The position numbers and the translations under genes were made by a program. From Xiphydria camelus (lineage: Eukaryota; Arthropoda; Insecta; Hymenoptera; Xiphydriidae), in NCBI GenBank assembly GCA_963678675.1, contig OY783197.1, positions 25,070,048-25,134,047 of the forward strand: a DNA stretch of 64,000 bases. The letters run 5' to 3'. Below, in pieces: positions 1 to 11,544 of this stretch. Position 1 is the first letter of the stretch, and each line of letters begins with the position of its first letter. The notes beneath the pieces were generated by a model. It was not told where the DNA came from. It worked only from the letters and a program-made list of their open reading frames with translations, and searched no databases.

Positions 1-1887
1 AACTCCGACTCGACTACGGATTGCGACATCTCGAAACTCTTGGACGAATCTGCCAGTTACAACGAAGCCAGCGATACCAGTTGGGCCACGATCCCTTATC
101 CCGAAGGTGCGCCGTCGCGCCTACAGGAAAAGGAGCCAGAGAAACCTAAGACAAGTCCTTTGGAGACGTCGATCATATTATTCCCCGGCCAAGGGACGAT
201 AAAAGTCGGTGCCGTGAAAGAATATTTACGCTTTCCCGTGGTGAAAGACCTGTACGAGTGCGTCAACGAAGCGCTGGGATACAATCTGCTGAAGCTGTGC
301 CTGAACGGACCTCAGAAGACGCTGAATCGAACAGAACACAATCAACCCGCGGTCGTCGCTTTGTCGCTGGCGGCGTTGGAAAAGCTGAGGGAGGAGAGGC
401 CCCAGGCTATAGAGAAATGCGTGGCGACGGCGGGTTACAGCGTTGGAGAACTGACGGCTCTCATTTTTGCGGGAGTCATGAGTGTGGAGGCGGGAATTAG
501 ATTGGTTGCGGTCAGAGGGACCGCGATGCAGGCAGCTGCTGCCAAGTCGTCTCAAGGAATGATGTTTGTTTACACCACTCCTGAAGCCCGAGTCGTCGAG
601 GCTTGCAAGAAGGCGAAGAGCTGGGCTATGGATTTGGGGGTTCCCGAACCCGAGTGCAGGTAATGATCGAGCTGTTGAGACTCTGCTGTCGCTTAGAATT
701 AATTTAGGAAGAGAAATGGTTCGGTGAACACGTCTTTGGCGATATGAGTTTTCCGTTCTCGACGGGAAAATAAAATAGGAGAATGGAAAGGACTCAGAGT
801 CAGGGACCAAGGATTCATATAACTCCTGATTTGATCTCTGATGGAATTCTTCTTCATTAATGTTTCAATTCCCTAAAATTAATACTCGAGAAATATCACT
901 TTTTGTTTCTTTCTTCTTTTGGACAAACATTTCCTGTCGCCTTTGCAATTCACATATAAAGTTATTTTGAAAGAAAATGAATATTGACAAGTAATGCATT
1001 GACAGCTAAAGTGGAAAGTTATATAGTATCTGACATTTTTGCTGCTTTATACATGAAAGTATAGTATAATTGAATCGGTCATTTTGAAAAGGGGCCATCT
1101 CCTACATTTTTTAATTCGTTATGACGATTTTCCATCCCAGATTCATAATTAGCAACCAACCAGAGTCTGAGAATCAATTTTCAACGTATATTTTTTAAAG
1201 AAAATCTATCATTACGAACATTCCTATGTGTATTTAATTCTTTGGTCATAAATTCGTATGCTTCATATCTTGAAATAAGGTGAGGGTGTTTAATTTTGAC
1301 ATCAAATTTGTAAACAGGATCAAAAATTACTGTGAGAATCGTGATTTGAATGAAGTGTAGCAGAATTTACGCTTTCCTTTGCTCGCGATAAGATGTTACC
1401 ATGACATAAGGGATTAATTATATTTCCGTCATTTAATTGTTACAGGATCGCTATTTACTTGTATCCGCAAGCAAAAGTTCTAGCTGGAAGTGAGGAAGCT
1501 CTCAAGTATATCCACGAGAATTACAAGAGTTTCGGTCTTCGCCAATTGCGGAAACTTCCTGTTTCCGGTGCCTTCCATACGAGTCTCATGGAACCGGCTT
1601 TAAAACCCTTTGTGAAGGCCTTGCACACTGTCCACCTCCAAGATCCAATTTTACCCGTGTATTCCAACTATACCGGCAGGCAGTACAAGGCCCAGAGGAA
1701 CATTATAAAATGTTTAGTTAAACAAATAATATCCCCGGTAAAATGGGAACAAATTATGCACGAATTGTACGAGAGACCGCAAGGAATGGCCTTTCCACGT
1801 ACGTTCGACGTAGGTTCGCAGGGGGCGTTGAAATCTATTTTAAAACAAGTGAACGCCAAAGCTTGGGATAGTAGTTTTATTATATAA
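1..1887 (+). CDS. MCAT: Malonyl-CoA:ACP transacylase, mitochondrial (3' part)
   Basis: Two exons are visible, 1..659 (open from the window edge, no start codon or transit peptide seen) and 1446..1887, joined by a GT-AG intron that splits an Arg codon. The enzyme loads malonyl groups from CoA onto acyl carrier protein in mitochondrial type II fatty acid synthesis. The nucleophile motif GYSVGE has its Ser codon at 439-441, after the N-terminal FPGQG motif; the catalytic His lies in SGAFHT (codon 1576-1578). The sequence runs colinearly with vertebrate MCAT through the SPVKWEQ and FDVG segments to a short C-terminus. The Met sometimes taken at 40 is not a real start because the frame continues upstream (a TTG codon lies there). 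The first exon or exons must lie left of the window. Family assignment is firm; activity is inferred from the conserved residues. Confidence 0.93.
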
Positions 1888-3150
1888 AATATGAAAACAA
1901 ATAACAGCACCGATGAATTCAACACACTTGTAGTATTTACGCACGTATGACTATATAGATTTTAAGCCGTTATCGTGGAAATATGTCTCGAGGAGTTGCT
2001 ATGATGTTACATACGCTCATATCGAAATTTCTATAGCGTGCAAAATTGAATGCAGAAAGTGTGAAGGAAAAGAAGTTTAATGTCAATTGCATTCTGTACG
2101 AGGAATGGCTAATGAAATAGACGAACCAGGGTCTTTTCCTTGAGAGTTGACATGTGTGTACATAGATATCCATTTGAAAAAATTACGCAATGACTGTAGA
2201 TTAGACAACATTGATATGTTTAATAAGTAATAAAACTGAGTGATTTATATCACACTTATAAAATTTTAGTTTCGGTCTTAAGAGATTGCAAGAAACATCA
2301 TTATTTCGTGTTAATCTCAGTCTAAACTCATGTTTGATAACAATTTGAACCCTAAACCTACACTTTACTTGTTTCTATCCCTTTAAAATGCGGCACACTT
2401 ATTTACTATATAGGGGTAAGATACCACGTATAAATAAAAGTTTACGGAATTTTTAGGTTATGTTTAAACTGTGGTCTCGCCCTCCTACTTTCTCCTTCGG
2501 GACGTTTCCAAATGACGGCACCAATCGAAAGGACGAAATATTGGACATCTTTCTGTCGAACATGAATTGAACGTTTACGATATCCTCTAGAACGCGATTG
2601 GTGGACTGCTCGCTGCAACAGCACGAAACGAAGTACGATTTGCATTCGGAGCTGATGAATGTGAAAACAGTTCCCTTTAACTCTTATTGATTGGCCCAAA
2701 AAGCGACCGGACGCTCGAACAATGCAAAACGAATGAAGCAGAAACACTTTCGAATTCGTCTGCTCCGAATGCTTCCATTGAACCCACCGATCGATTGGCG
2801 GACAACAGTAGATAGACAACCAATGGTCCAGTTGCGTGTCGACTCGTGAAAAATTACGTAAATGGAAAGTGCACCCCTCGCCGAGAGTGTCAGAGATTTG
2901 ATTTCCAGCGCGAGGAAGACAGCGCGGAGTGACGTAAAGTGATAATGAAAGTTGATAGCGCGAAAGAAAGATAACGAAGGTTAGTCAGGGGTTCGCTAAT
3001 TAGCAATGATACTTCGCGAATAATGTGAAACTTGCGGTGACGTTCGTTATCACGTGCGTTTGACACCCACAATCCTCAACGACCCGACGTATTTGTCCAG
3101 CCGACGCGTAAAGTAAACGAAAAAGTCACGGGAGATATTCTCTCGAAACA
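1888..3150. other. MCAT 3' end and ENPP upstream region
   Basis: A 1.26-kb gap between two same-strand genes. An AATAAA at 2229-2234 is a candidate polyadenylation signal for MCAT. The 300 bases before 3151 are less AT-rich and presumably hold the ENPP promoter and 5' UTR. A 125-codon open frame on the minus strand (2442-2819) has no recognisable domain and is not called a gene. Confidence 0.5.
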
Positions 3151-6100
3151 ATGATCGGCCAAATTTTCATTATCGTAATAACACTTGCACTTTTCAACGT
3201 GGAAACGACTCTCTCGGCATCGCGCTATCCAAAGTTATTGGTCGTATCTTACGACGCTTTTAGGTATGTTCGAAATCGATTTCGTAATTATACCCTTCGA
3301 CGACGTGCGGATTTACACGATATCTTAGAACTTGTTAACGCGTTCTCTTCTAGGTATGACTACTTTAACGGAAACTCAACCGTTTACATGAATCGATTGA
3401 AAGGCGAAGGCACTTACGCCGATTACATGAAGAATATTTTTGTAACTAAGACTTTCCCCAATCATCACACCATTGCAACAGGACTGTACGCAGAGAATCA
3501 CGGAGTGGTAGATAACGAGATATACAATGCAAAGACGAACACGAGCATAAAGTATTCGTACGAAATGTATCACTTCAACAACGGGGTTCTCCCTATTTGG
3601 GTAAGTGTTGGGATTGTTCCTAAGATTTTACTAATTGTGATGGATGGATGAAAGCGGATAACTTTTTACTAACTAAACCAAAGCTTAATCGATCTAGGTA
3701 TTCTTTATAATCTGTCATCTATCCTTTTCAAAGGACACGCAGGTCTGGATTTGAATTTGCAACATAGCAATCATGTGAGTATGAGAGAAAACATGTGGTC
3801 AGTGCATAAGAACTTTTCCCCACATTATTCTAGACTTGTCCAGTTGGAGTTTGTGTGACAGAGGTTCTTATGCACTCTCCACATGTTCTTCCTCATACTG
3901 GCATGATTGCTATGTTGCAGATCCAAGTCTGGACCCTCTGTAGGCTTGATCACATTTAACAAATTTCCCTTTTTTCATAAATGGTTTAGTCTCTTAAGTA
4001 TTGTAAATTAGGAGATGTGCTGTAACTGGAGTAACTCGATATTATCATAGTGACCACTCAACTGCAAAATCTGGAAATGTCAGGGAATTTGATCGGTCGG
4101 GGAAATGTTAGGGAATTTTTAATAGATCCAAAGATTCTTCCCTTCAATTATTTTAAGTTTAAACTTGTAGTAACTTTGATTTAAATTATTATATCATATT
4201 AACTTGATCTTGAGCAATGATAAACTATTGAAATATAGAGAAAACGTATCTCCATATATTTAAAAATTATAATTCATGTAAGTCAGCTAACAGTGTATTT
4301 ATGTTGTTTTCATACTCATATAATTCAAATAAACGCCTGCGTGATAAGTAATAACTGATTATATAGCAACATATTTCAGGATTATTCAGTATATATGCAT
4401 AATTTTGGCATGTCAATTTTATCCCTCACCCGATCATTGTTGCAAAATATAGAATACTTCTATTAAGACAAACACATAAGCATTTTTTTTGTACATACCT
4501 ATACCGTATGTCCAAGGGCAAAGTATACAGGGTTGTTCACTGAACCCCTAACATTGCAAATATAACGTCTACAATTTGTAGAACCAGAGATGATGAGCGT
4601 CGCTGTTGATTGGTAGTGATGGGCAGGAGAGGGCAATAGCAGAACAAAATTTGTCCGAGTTTAGATTTCGGAAATATTTGGACAATTTTTCAACAAATTT
4701 CATTCTTTAGGCAGGGGTTAAACACTGTCATTTTCAATCGTTTTCTTACGACGAGAGAACATTTCTATCTCTCAAAATGTTGCGATCAAGAAAATTATAA
4801 TTACTAAAATTAACGATTTAATTCTATTTCCTTTCAGACGCTAAACGAGATTGCTGGTAATGGAAGACACAGTGGGTCAATGATGTGGCCTGGTAGTGTA
4901 TACGAGTATCAAGGAGTCAAACCCACGTTTGCAGAGGTAAATATGAAGTTCCTCCTTTTTATTGGAAGTCACTTTTAACAGGAGTAACCGCAAGCAAGCT
5001 AGATTTCAAAAGAATTAACTATTTCACTGAAGGTCACTTCTAGAGTCGGTACGATATTTGTTGAGCTAAAATTCCCAGAAACGATAAGGCGGAAAACCGG
5101 GAAAAGACGAGAAATGTTGTAGATCAAAATTAAAGGAAACCCGGTAATTACTTAAATAATGAATTTATGCAAATATTTCGAAAGCGATGAAAGATGTGGT
5201 AAAATGGGGAGGATTTAGGGGTAAGGTATTTTAGCTTTAGCGGTAAAATGTATGTGGTATTTACGAGGGTGGAGTACAAAGTAGAACCCGCAGTAGTAAA
5301 GAGGAAATCGCACACTGATAAAATAGAACATCTGAAAATATGCCTGTTCCCTCTCTTGGCTAAAGGAACTGTTAGATGATAATATTAGTTCCCGTCGTTA
5401 CATTACTGTCAAAGATATGTTCCCTCATACGTGTATAGAAATAGGCGTTCCTGTTGGGCCGTCCCAAATTCAGCTTCCCTTACTGTCCGGAACCAGAGTA
5501 AATGCGGAAAGATACGGAATAGCTCTATAAGAAAATTGCGCTATAACGTAGTTTCTACTGTACGTATTCGTAGTTAATTTGAATTGCTATTATTATTGGC
5601 GTACAATCTAATTTAACAGCCATTGGCATATTTAATTAATAGCGTTCAAACTAGTATCTACTTCAGCATATTCCTATACGTTCCATCTTTTCTCTGTTCC
5701 TTTATGAACATGAAATGTAAATTTCAAATACATCACATTTCTTTCCCATGCTTGGATACCGTAATAAAATAAAGTAGAATTTTCTCATCCTGGCTGGAAA
5801 AGAAGTAAGACCAAGGATAGATACCTATACAAAACCAGTTTGATTTTTTCTTCATATTTCAGGCGTATAATATTACTATTCCATGGAAAAATAGAATAGA
5901 CACACTGGTGTCTTGGTTTGCACATCCATCGACTCCAATAAATTTTGGAGCATTGTACATAGAAGAACCAGACGTTCACGGTCATGCGTTGGGTACAAAC
6001 GATCCTCGTTTTAAAGATATATTGAGAAAATTGGATAATATTACGAATTATCTTCACCAAAGATTAAATAAGTTCAATTTGACTGATGTAAATGTGATAC

Positions 6101-9100
6101 ATCTAAGCGATCATGGAATGGCGAACGTTGTCATGGACAGAATTATTAATTTGACAAAATATATTGACGATGATGATTATCGCATTGTTGGAACGTCCCC
6201 AGGATTGCACATTTATCCAAAACCTGGTAAAACAACATGTTCTCGAATACTTTACAATTTACATATTAAATGCTTACATCCGCTGGATGCAACGTTTTAA
6301 GATACATTTTTAATTAATTAAGAATTAAAGTACATAGCACCTTGTGATTGCAAAGAAGCTGACCATAGGGCGATATGTTATACAGGGTAGATACGAGGTT
6401 GCAGGCATAGGAATTATAACATGTCAAACTCTTTAAGAGCTTAGGCGGAGAGCGCTAACATTGACTAGACTGGAATGAAATCTGGTTACAATTAAGCTTA
6501 CCTATCTTGATCGGAAAGTTTCATTGATGACGGATTCCAACCCTGATTAACCTTTCCCACCCGATAAGATCAACCAATGATCGCGCTCCTCGCCCATTAC
6601 GTTCAAAAAGTTCTACACATTATCATTTCAATAGTTCGCATTCTCGTGTCTATCCTGTATAGGACTGTGTATAATCTAGAATTTATGCTATTGGGGTCAA
6701 AGACCCAAAGTCGCCGTAAGATTGGCTGCGATAACGTGCAGGCTGTGCCTGGCAAACTTTTCGGAAGAAGATCCCTCGTATCTGATCGTCTGAATCAGAT
6801 ATCAGCGATCTTTTTCAAAATATTTGTTGAATACTGCATGCTATTGCAGCCAATCGAACGGCAGTCTTAGAGTCTTTGACCAATAGCGTATATCCTAGAA
6901 TCTACACAGCGCTACGTAGCATATATACCGTCCTATGATCAGCTTCCTCGTAATCACGCGATATGTAGGATATTTACTAAGCATAATTCGAGAACTATTT
7001 TAGATTCGCAATTTTCCTGCTAAATTTTAAGATAATTCAATCATTTAATATTACTTTCGTGCAGGGAAAGAGGAACTGGTTTATCGAAGCCTAATAACAG
7101 CCGCACGTGAGACAAAACACTTCAAAGTTTACAAAAGAGAAGATATACCAGCGATATATCATTATGGAAACAATCCGAGAATAGGCCCCATTTTTATCAT
7201 AGCAGACGTAGGCTATGCTTTTCAAAATCTCTACAATAACATCAAGTACTACGAGAAAGCATTTAATTTTACCGGTGAGTACGTTCAGTACTAAAAAATC
7301 GAAATAGAGAACCTAGATAATTTGGAATTGTATTGCATGGCACACAATTCGAAAATACACACACAGTAGAAACCATCATATTTAAACGCAGTAAAGCCCA
7401 GCATTCCTCTCCTTGACAGCCAGACGTGCAGAAAAATCTGCAAGCCTTGCCGTTAGAATTGCAACAATTGCGTTTCCTGTTGCTGACTGTTTGCAGCAAG
7501 GCGTGCAGACTAAATTTGTATCCATACCAGCAGGTAGCAAAGAAGCTCGACCGGCAGTGACAGCGTCACTTTATTGAACACTCTTCGTCCGAGGTCTTCC
7601 GGGCTTCAAAGAGTTTATGCAGCCGCTACTGTAAATGTAGCGTTATCGCAGTCTGCATGAAATATGCACGCCCTTGCTGCAAAGAGTCGGCAACAGGAGA
7701 CGAAATTGCTGCAATTCTAACGGCAAGGCGTGTAGAAAAACTGCACGATGTGCCAACAATGTGCCGCTAGAACGCCGAAATTTTGCTGTCAGGATTTATA
7801 TTTCAATATTGAAATGTGTCCCCACTATGCGGATCGTTCACGTAATGTGCATGCACAGCTCACTGAACAGCGGCGCCACGTCGCCGTTACTTACACCTAG
7901 CATCAATGATTTTTATCGACCCGCTTTTTAATATACTACACATATCATAGAATGAAGAAAATCGGTGATGTACATGGTAACGGGCACTTCTCTTATTAGT
8001 GTACGCTTTATTTTCGCTAGGGAAACATCAAATAACACTCATAAAATTAGTAAACTGATTTAAAGTCAATCGTGTATTGATATGCACATTATGGGATCTA
8101 CCCTGTTCGGTACTAATCATCAGTGAACGTAATATATTATACTATAATAGATTCACACTACCTATTTCGATTATCTTGTTCAGAATTCCGAGCTGCCCTT
8201 TTATAATACCGATTGCAATTTTTTTAGCCAATAACAAATCTGAATTCGGATTGCACGGATATGATAACAGAGCCGAAGAAATGCAACCAATATTTTTTGC
8301 TAAGGGCCCTGCGTTCAAAGAGCGATGCAAACTTCAACCTTTCAATAACGTAGATCTGCTTCCACTCTTTTGCAAAATACTTGAGATAAAATGTCCATTG
8401 CTCAATGGGACACTTGACGGTATTCAAAACTGCTTAGTATATCGAACTGATACGGCAGATGGACCTGTATTCATAATAACATGTAAGTACCGATAAAAAA
8501 ACCACTACTACGATACATCAACTTAACGCATTCACGAAGCAGAGTACAGTAGAGATCTTCTAAAATGGCATCCCTCTCTAAAGTTGCTATCCCCTATTCA
8601 CTACCACTACTCCAATTCCTCGTATTTAATTGTGAGAAGACGCTCCTCTATGACGAGATCCTTAATGGTGTTCTTTGGTTTGAAAAGAAATTTAGTTTTT
8701 TTTAGAAAGGAAAAAAAGAGACGCTGCTAAGAGGTAATTTCGAGAAGTGCAGCTTCTTCTAGTTCGGGAACCAACAGAATTAGGGAATCAATATTTGCCA
8801 CAAAATCTCGGGTCCACAAACGATTGAGTGACCATTTTATAGAGCTCTTCTGATACCTAAACTGCTGTGTTCATTGAATTGATGTCGAGTTTTTTGCACA
8901 TATGTCTGGTTATTATGATTATACAAAAAGATACTTTAATACATTTTGTATTTTTATCTGTCTTAGATATTATTTCAGCTATAATGCTATTTGGAATCAC
9001 CGGTGCTTTGTTAATATACCTCATTCGAAGAAAACCATGGAAGCCTGAAGTGAGTTATAAGTAAGTAGACTTTAAAATTTTCATACATAACTCAAAAACC

Positions 9101-11544
9101 CTTGGCACTCTTGCACGTCCAGAGAGGGGCATTCGGGTCGAACGTATTTTTTTGATAATTCACATGGAGCAAATATCTGTTAATCCAAAAAGTCTCAGGG
9201 ATTTTTAATGATCTAGAAATCTGAGGGAGACCTCAGGGAAATTCGCGAACTAAATTAAAAACTGAGGGAAATATGCTAGAATGCGAAAACCAGTCATGTG
9301 ACGTCGTAAAACGTATTGACTTTGTAATACTGACACTGAACCGTGACCTGTCTAATAATACGAGGGTTATTCGGAAAGTAAGCTCCGATTTCTTATAAAA
9401 AGTAAACCATCACAGATTTTTTCAAAAAAACTTAATTTAATTACTTACACCTTTCTCTATTTTTCTGCATAGTTTCCATTTCTGTTTAAACACTTGTCAT
9501 AACGTTCTACAAGCTTTTGTGCGCACTCTGTTGAACCCAACTCTAACTATCACTGCCGAAGTCAAATTTCAGGTCACAGAGCCCCTGTTGCGCTTGCCGT
9601 CAGACATACGGTAATAGTCTGGGTTTCAAAATGGTCATATAGACATAAAATAAAGACGCCAGTGAATAAGTAGTGATGCAATAAATGAACATCTAATCTT
9701 GGAACACACAACCAGAGTGTGCCATATCCTGTTGATTTTTGAAAGACACGTTCTTTTATTACTTACTTTCAGATATTTTTGGAAGTAAATATCAGACCAT
9801 AATTCCATTTACATGGTTTTATTTCTTATATTTTAGTTTAACACACAATTTTAAAAGGACAGTTTAAAATTATTATTCGAAAGATACGAAATTGTAGCCG
9901 CAAGACGACAACAGCAGCAGAGTATGGCATATCCTGTGTGTATGGCTGTGTTTGACATTAACATTTAGACGCTGTATGCTCCGGGGTTAATTTCATTTAG
10001 GTTTCCTGTTATATCTTTTATGCTTTTAATATAGGCTTAATCAGAGTGAGAAACATAATAAAAGTCTGCTTTAGAAACCTTTCTCTTGTGAAGAATATGA
10101 GAAATATTTATTTACTGATTCTCTCTCTCTCTCTCTCTCTCTCACGTTCACTCACTGGCGATTTTTCTCTAGGACTTGTATAAGTCCCAAGCTCCGAAGC
10201 TGGAGCTTCGACCAAAAGCCTCCGTGCATCTCCAGAAAGTCCCGATAAACTTCCTCTGTCTTTCGAGGTGGTCACACTATCTCAGTTTTCTATCCAGTAT
10301 AATACGCAGATATTTGACTGAATTAGGAATTTTAAAACGAGAGGCCCTAATCTTCTCCGACTGATGTGTCCTAGAGAGGATCATCAACCCCGTTTCTATC
10401 TTCCGGATTCACGCGAAACCTAGTGGATTAGTGGTGCTAACCACTCCTTCATCTTTCCTAATGTTCTCTGTATGAGCTTAATTAGTAGTTCCAGGAAGAA
10501 TTTACGCATTTTAGCACGTGTTCACCCTCGCCCTTATTAAGTGATCCGAGCAGCTCGATCATATTATCAAGTAACTGAACAAAGGAAAAATACTGATATC
10601 TGTAAGAACTGCGATTCATCCGATTTCTAAGATAGCTATTCTTGTATTGAGTAATGACGATTCTGTACACGAGCAAGATTCGGATTCAGTTAATTAACTG
10701 CTCCGGTATGCAAAGTTTCCCCACCCCTTCACATTAATAATGGTATGGAGGGTGTTATTAAATGTAAGTACTCTCTGTATCAAGAATTGTACCCATGGCT
10801 TATCCACTCTGCTTTAGTTGTCCTTCAGTTAAGAGGACCACCGCATAGAGGGCAAATTCAATGGATAAGCATTCTACTTTCTGTACAAATAATCTGTCCA
10901 CCAGCTGTTCTAACATCTTCAGCAGGGAAGACATCGGATTAATGACACGAAAGTACTTCGCGCTTTTATGTATACCTCCCTTTCCCTCTTGGAAATGAAT
11001 ACTATTTAGGCTATCTTCTGCGCTTTTAATTATCTACACTTTTGTTTATGCGATTGCTCAAGTTTTTCGTACTAGCGGGTACAATAGTCAGCAGAAATAT
11101 TTGTTTCGGTTGTCTTGATATTATGCTGAATTTACATGCATCCGTTTTCAATGTGTCTCGATTTGAGAAATAGTTTCACTCTCGTAATACAACATTTAGA
11201 AGACGTACTCTCTTTCTAAAAGTAATAATATTGATAACTATACCTCTTTTACCAAACAGTTTTTGACATCGTCGCATTTTCTTATTATTCTCTGTTGAAC
11301 AAACGAAATGACAGTAAACTGCGATAACTGCATATCGAAAACTATTAATTGTATAGAAAATTGAGATTGACGCCACCTCTTTTCTTCATGCCCGTTTGTT
11401 ACATGACCGAGACTTAAATATTACAATATTATAATTTAAAAATTGAATAAACTATTTTATGTACCTATTCTTTTTCATTTCAGAAAGATACCAATCTATT
11501 CTGATGGAGAATGGGCTGCAAATAAAGAGTCTTATAGCGTATGA
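3151..11544 (+). CDS. ENPP: Ectonucleotide pyrophosphatase/phosphodiesterase, ENPP4/5-like
   Basis: Eight exons: 3151..3263, 3354..3600, 4838..4936, 5863..6226, 7065..7274, 8228..8482, 8967..9060, 11484..11544, all GT-AG and phase-consistent, giving 480 aa. There is a signal peptide (residues 1-24), the alkaline-phosphatase-like catalytic domain, and one C-terminal membrane helix with a short basic cytoplasmic tail, so it should be a type I membrane ectoenzyme. The two-zinc set of the family is complete: Asp35 (SYDAFR), nucleophile Thr71 (TKTFPNHH), Asp190 and His194 (EEPDVHGHALG), Asp236/His237 (LSDHGM) and His354 (LHGYDN). The length and tail fit ENPP4/5 and not ENPP1-3, which carry somatomedin-B and nuclease-like domains. 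Substrate is not readable from sequence; relatives cleave dinucleotide or nucleotide-sugar phosphodiesters. The first Met directly precedes the signal peptide. Introns contain several fold-back repeats. Confidence 0.93.
3741..3934. repeat. Fold-back (MITE-like) element in ENPP intron 2
   Basis: The arms around CAACATAGCAATCATG and its complement CATGATTGCTATGTTG make an inverted repeat of nearly 200 bp. The inner part contains TTCTTATGCACTC, which is shared with repeats at about 59122-59205 and 50559-50628, so this is a dispersed family. Confidence 0.75.
6655..6905. repeat. Fold-back element in ENPP intron 4
   Basis: The left segment with GCTATTGGGGTCAAAGAC and GATTGGCTGC is matched in inverted order by GCAGCCAATC and GTCTTTGACCAATAGC. 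The arms are imperfect, suggesting an old MITE. Open frames across it have no independent support. Confidence 0.65.
7380..7790. repeat. Fold-back element in ENPP intron 5
   Basis: The segment at about 7436-7510 (GCCTTGCCGTTAGAATTGCA) recurs inverted at about 7670-7745 (TGCAATTCTAACGGCAAGGC). This explains two short open frames on opposite strands that encode the same peptide NCCNSNGKACR; they are the two arms of the repeat and not genes. Confidence 0.75.
9360..9565 (-). pseudogene. Mariner-type transposase remnant with terminal repeat
   Basis: On the minus strand the sequence encodes the peptide AQKLVERYDKCLNRNGNYAE followed by one Lys and a stop codon, resembling the C-terminus of mariner transposases. 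Just beyond it, at 9361-9389, is a terminal-repeat-like sequence beginning CGAGGGTTATTCGGAAAGTA on the plus strand, typical of mariner ends. Upstream of the peptide the frame is soon interrupted and no second terminal repeat is seen. This is a decayed 3' end lying in the last ENPP intron. Confidence 0.7.
9566..11483. other. Rest of last ENPP intron
   Basis: AT-rich intron sequence with a CT dinucleotide run at 10120-10143 and no supported coding sequence. Short open frames here show no domain or splice support. Confidence 0.5.
10120..10143. repeat. (CT)n microsatellite
   Basis: About twelve CT units in the last ENPP intron. Confidence 0.9.

Noticed and set aside
226..810. 194-codon minus-strand frame
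   Set aside because: Antisense of the MCAT exon and runs past its splice site; no recognisable protein.
2442..2819. 125-codon minus-strand frame upstream of ENPP
   Set aside because: No domain, no promoter or splice support, and basic low-complexity content. Possible but not supportable.
7269..7931. Two opposite frames encoding the same NCCNSNGKACR peptide
   Set aside because: They are the two arms of a fold-back repeat in an ENPP intron.
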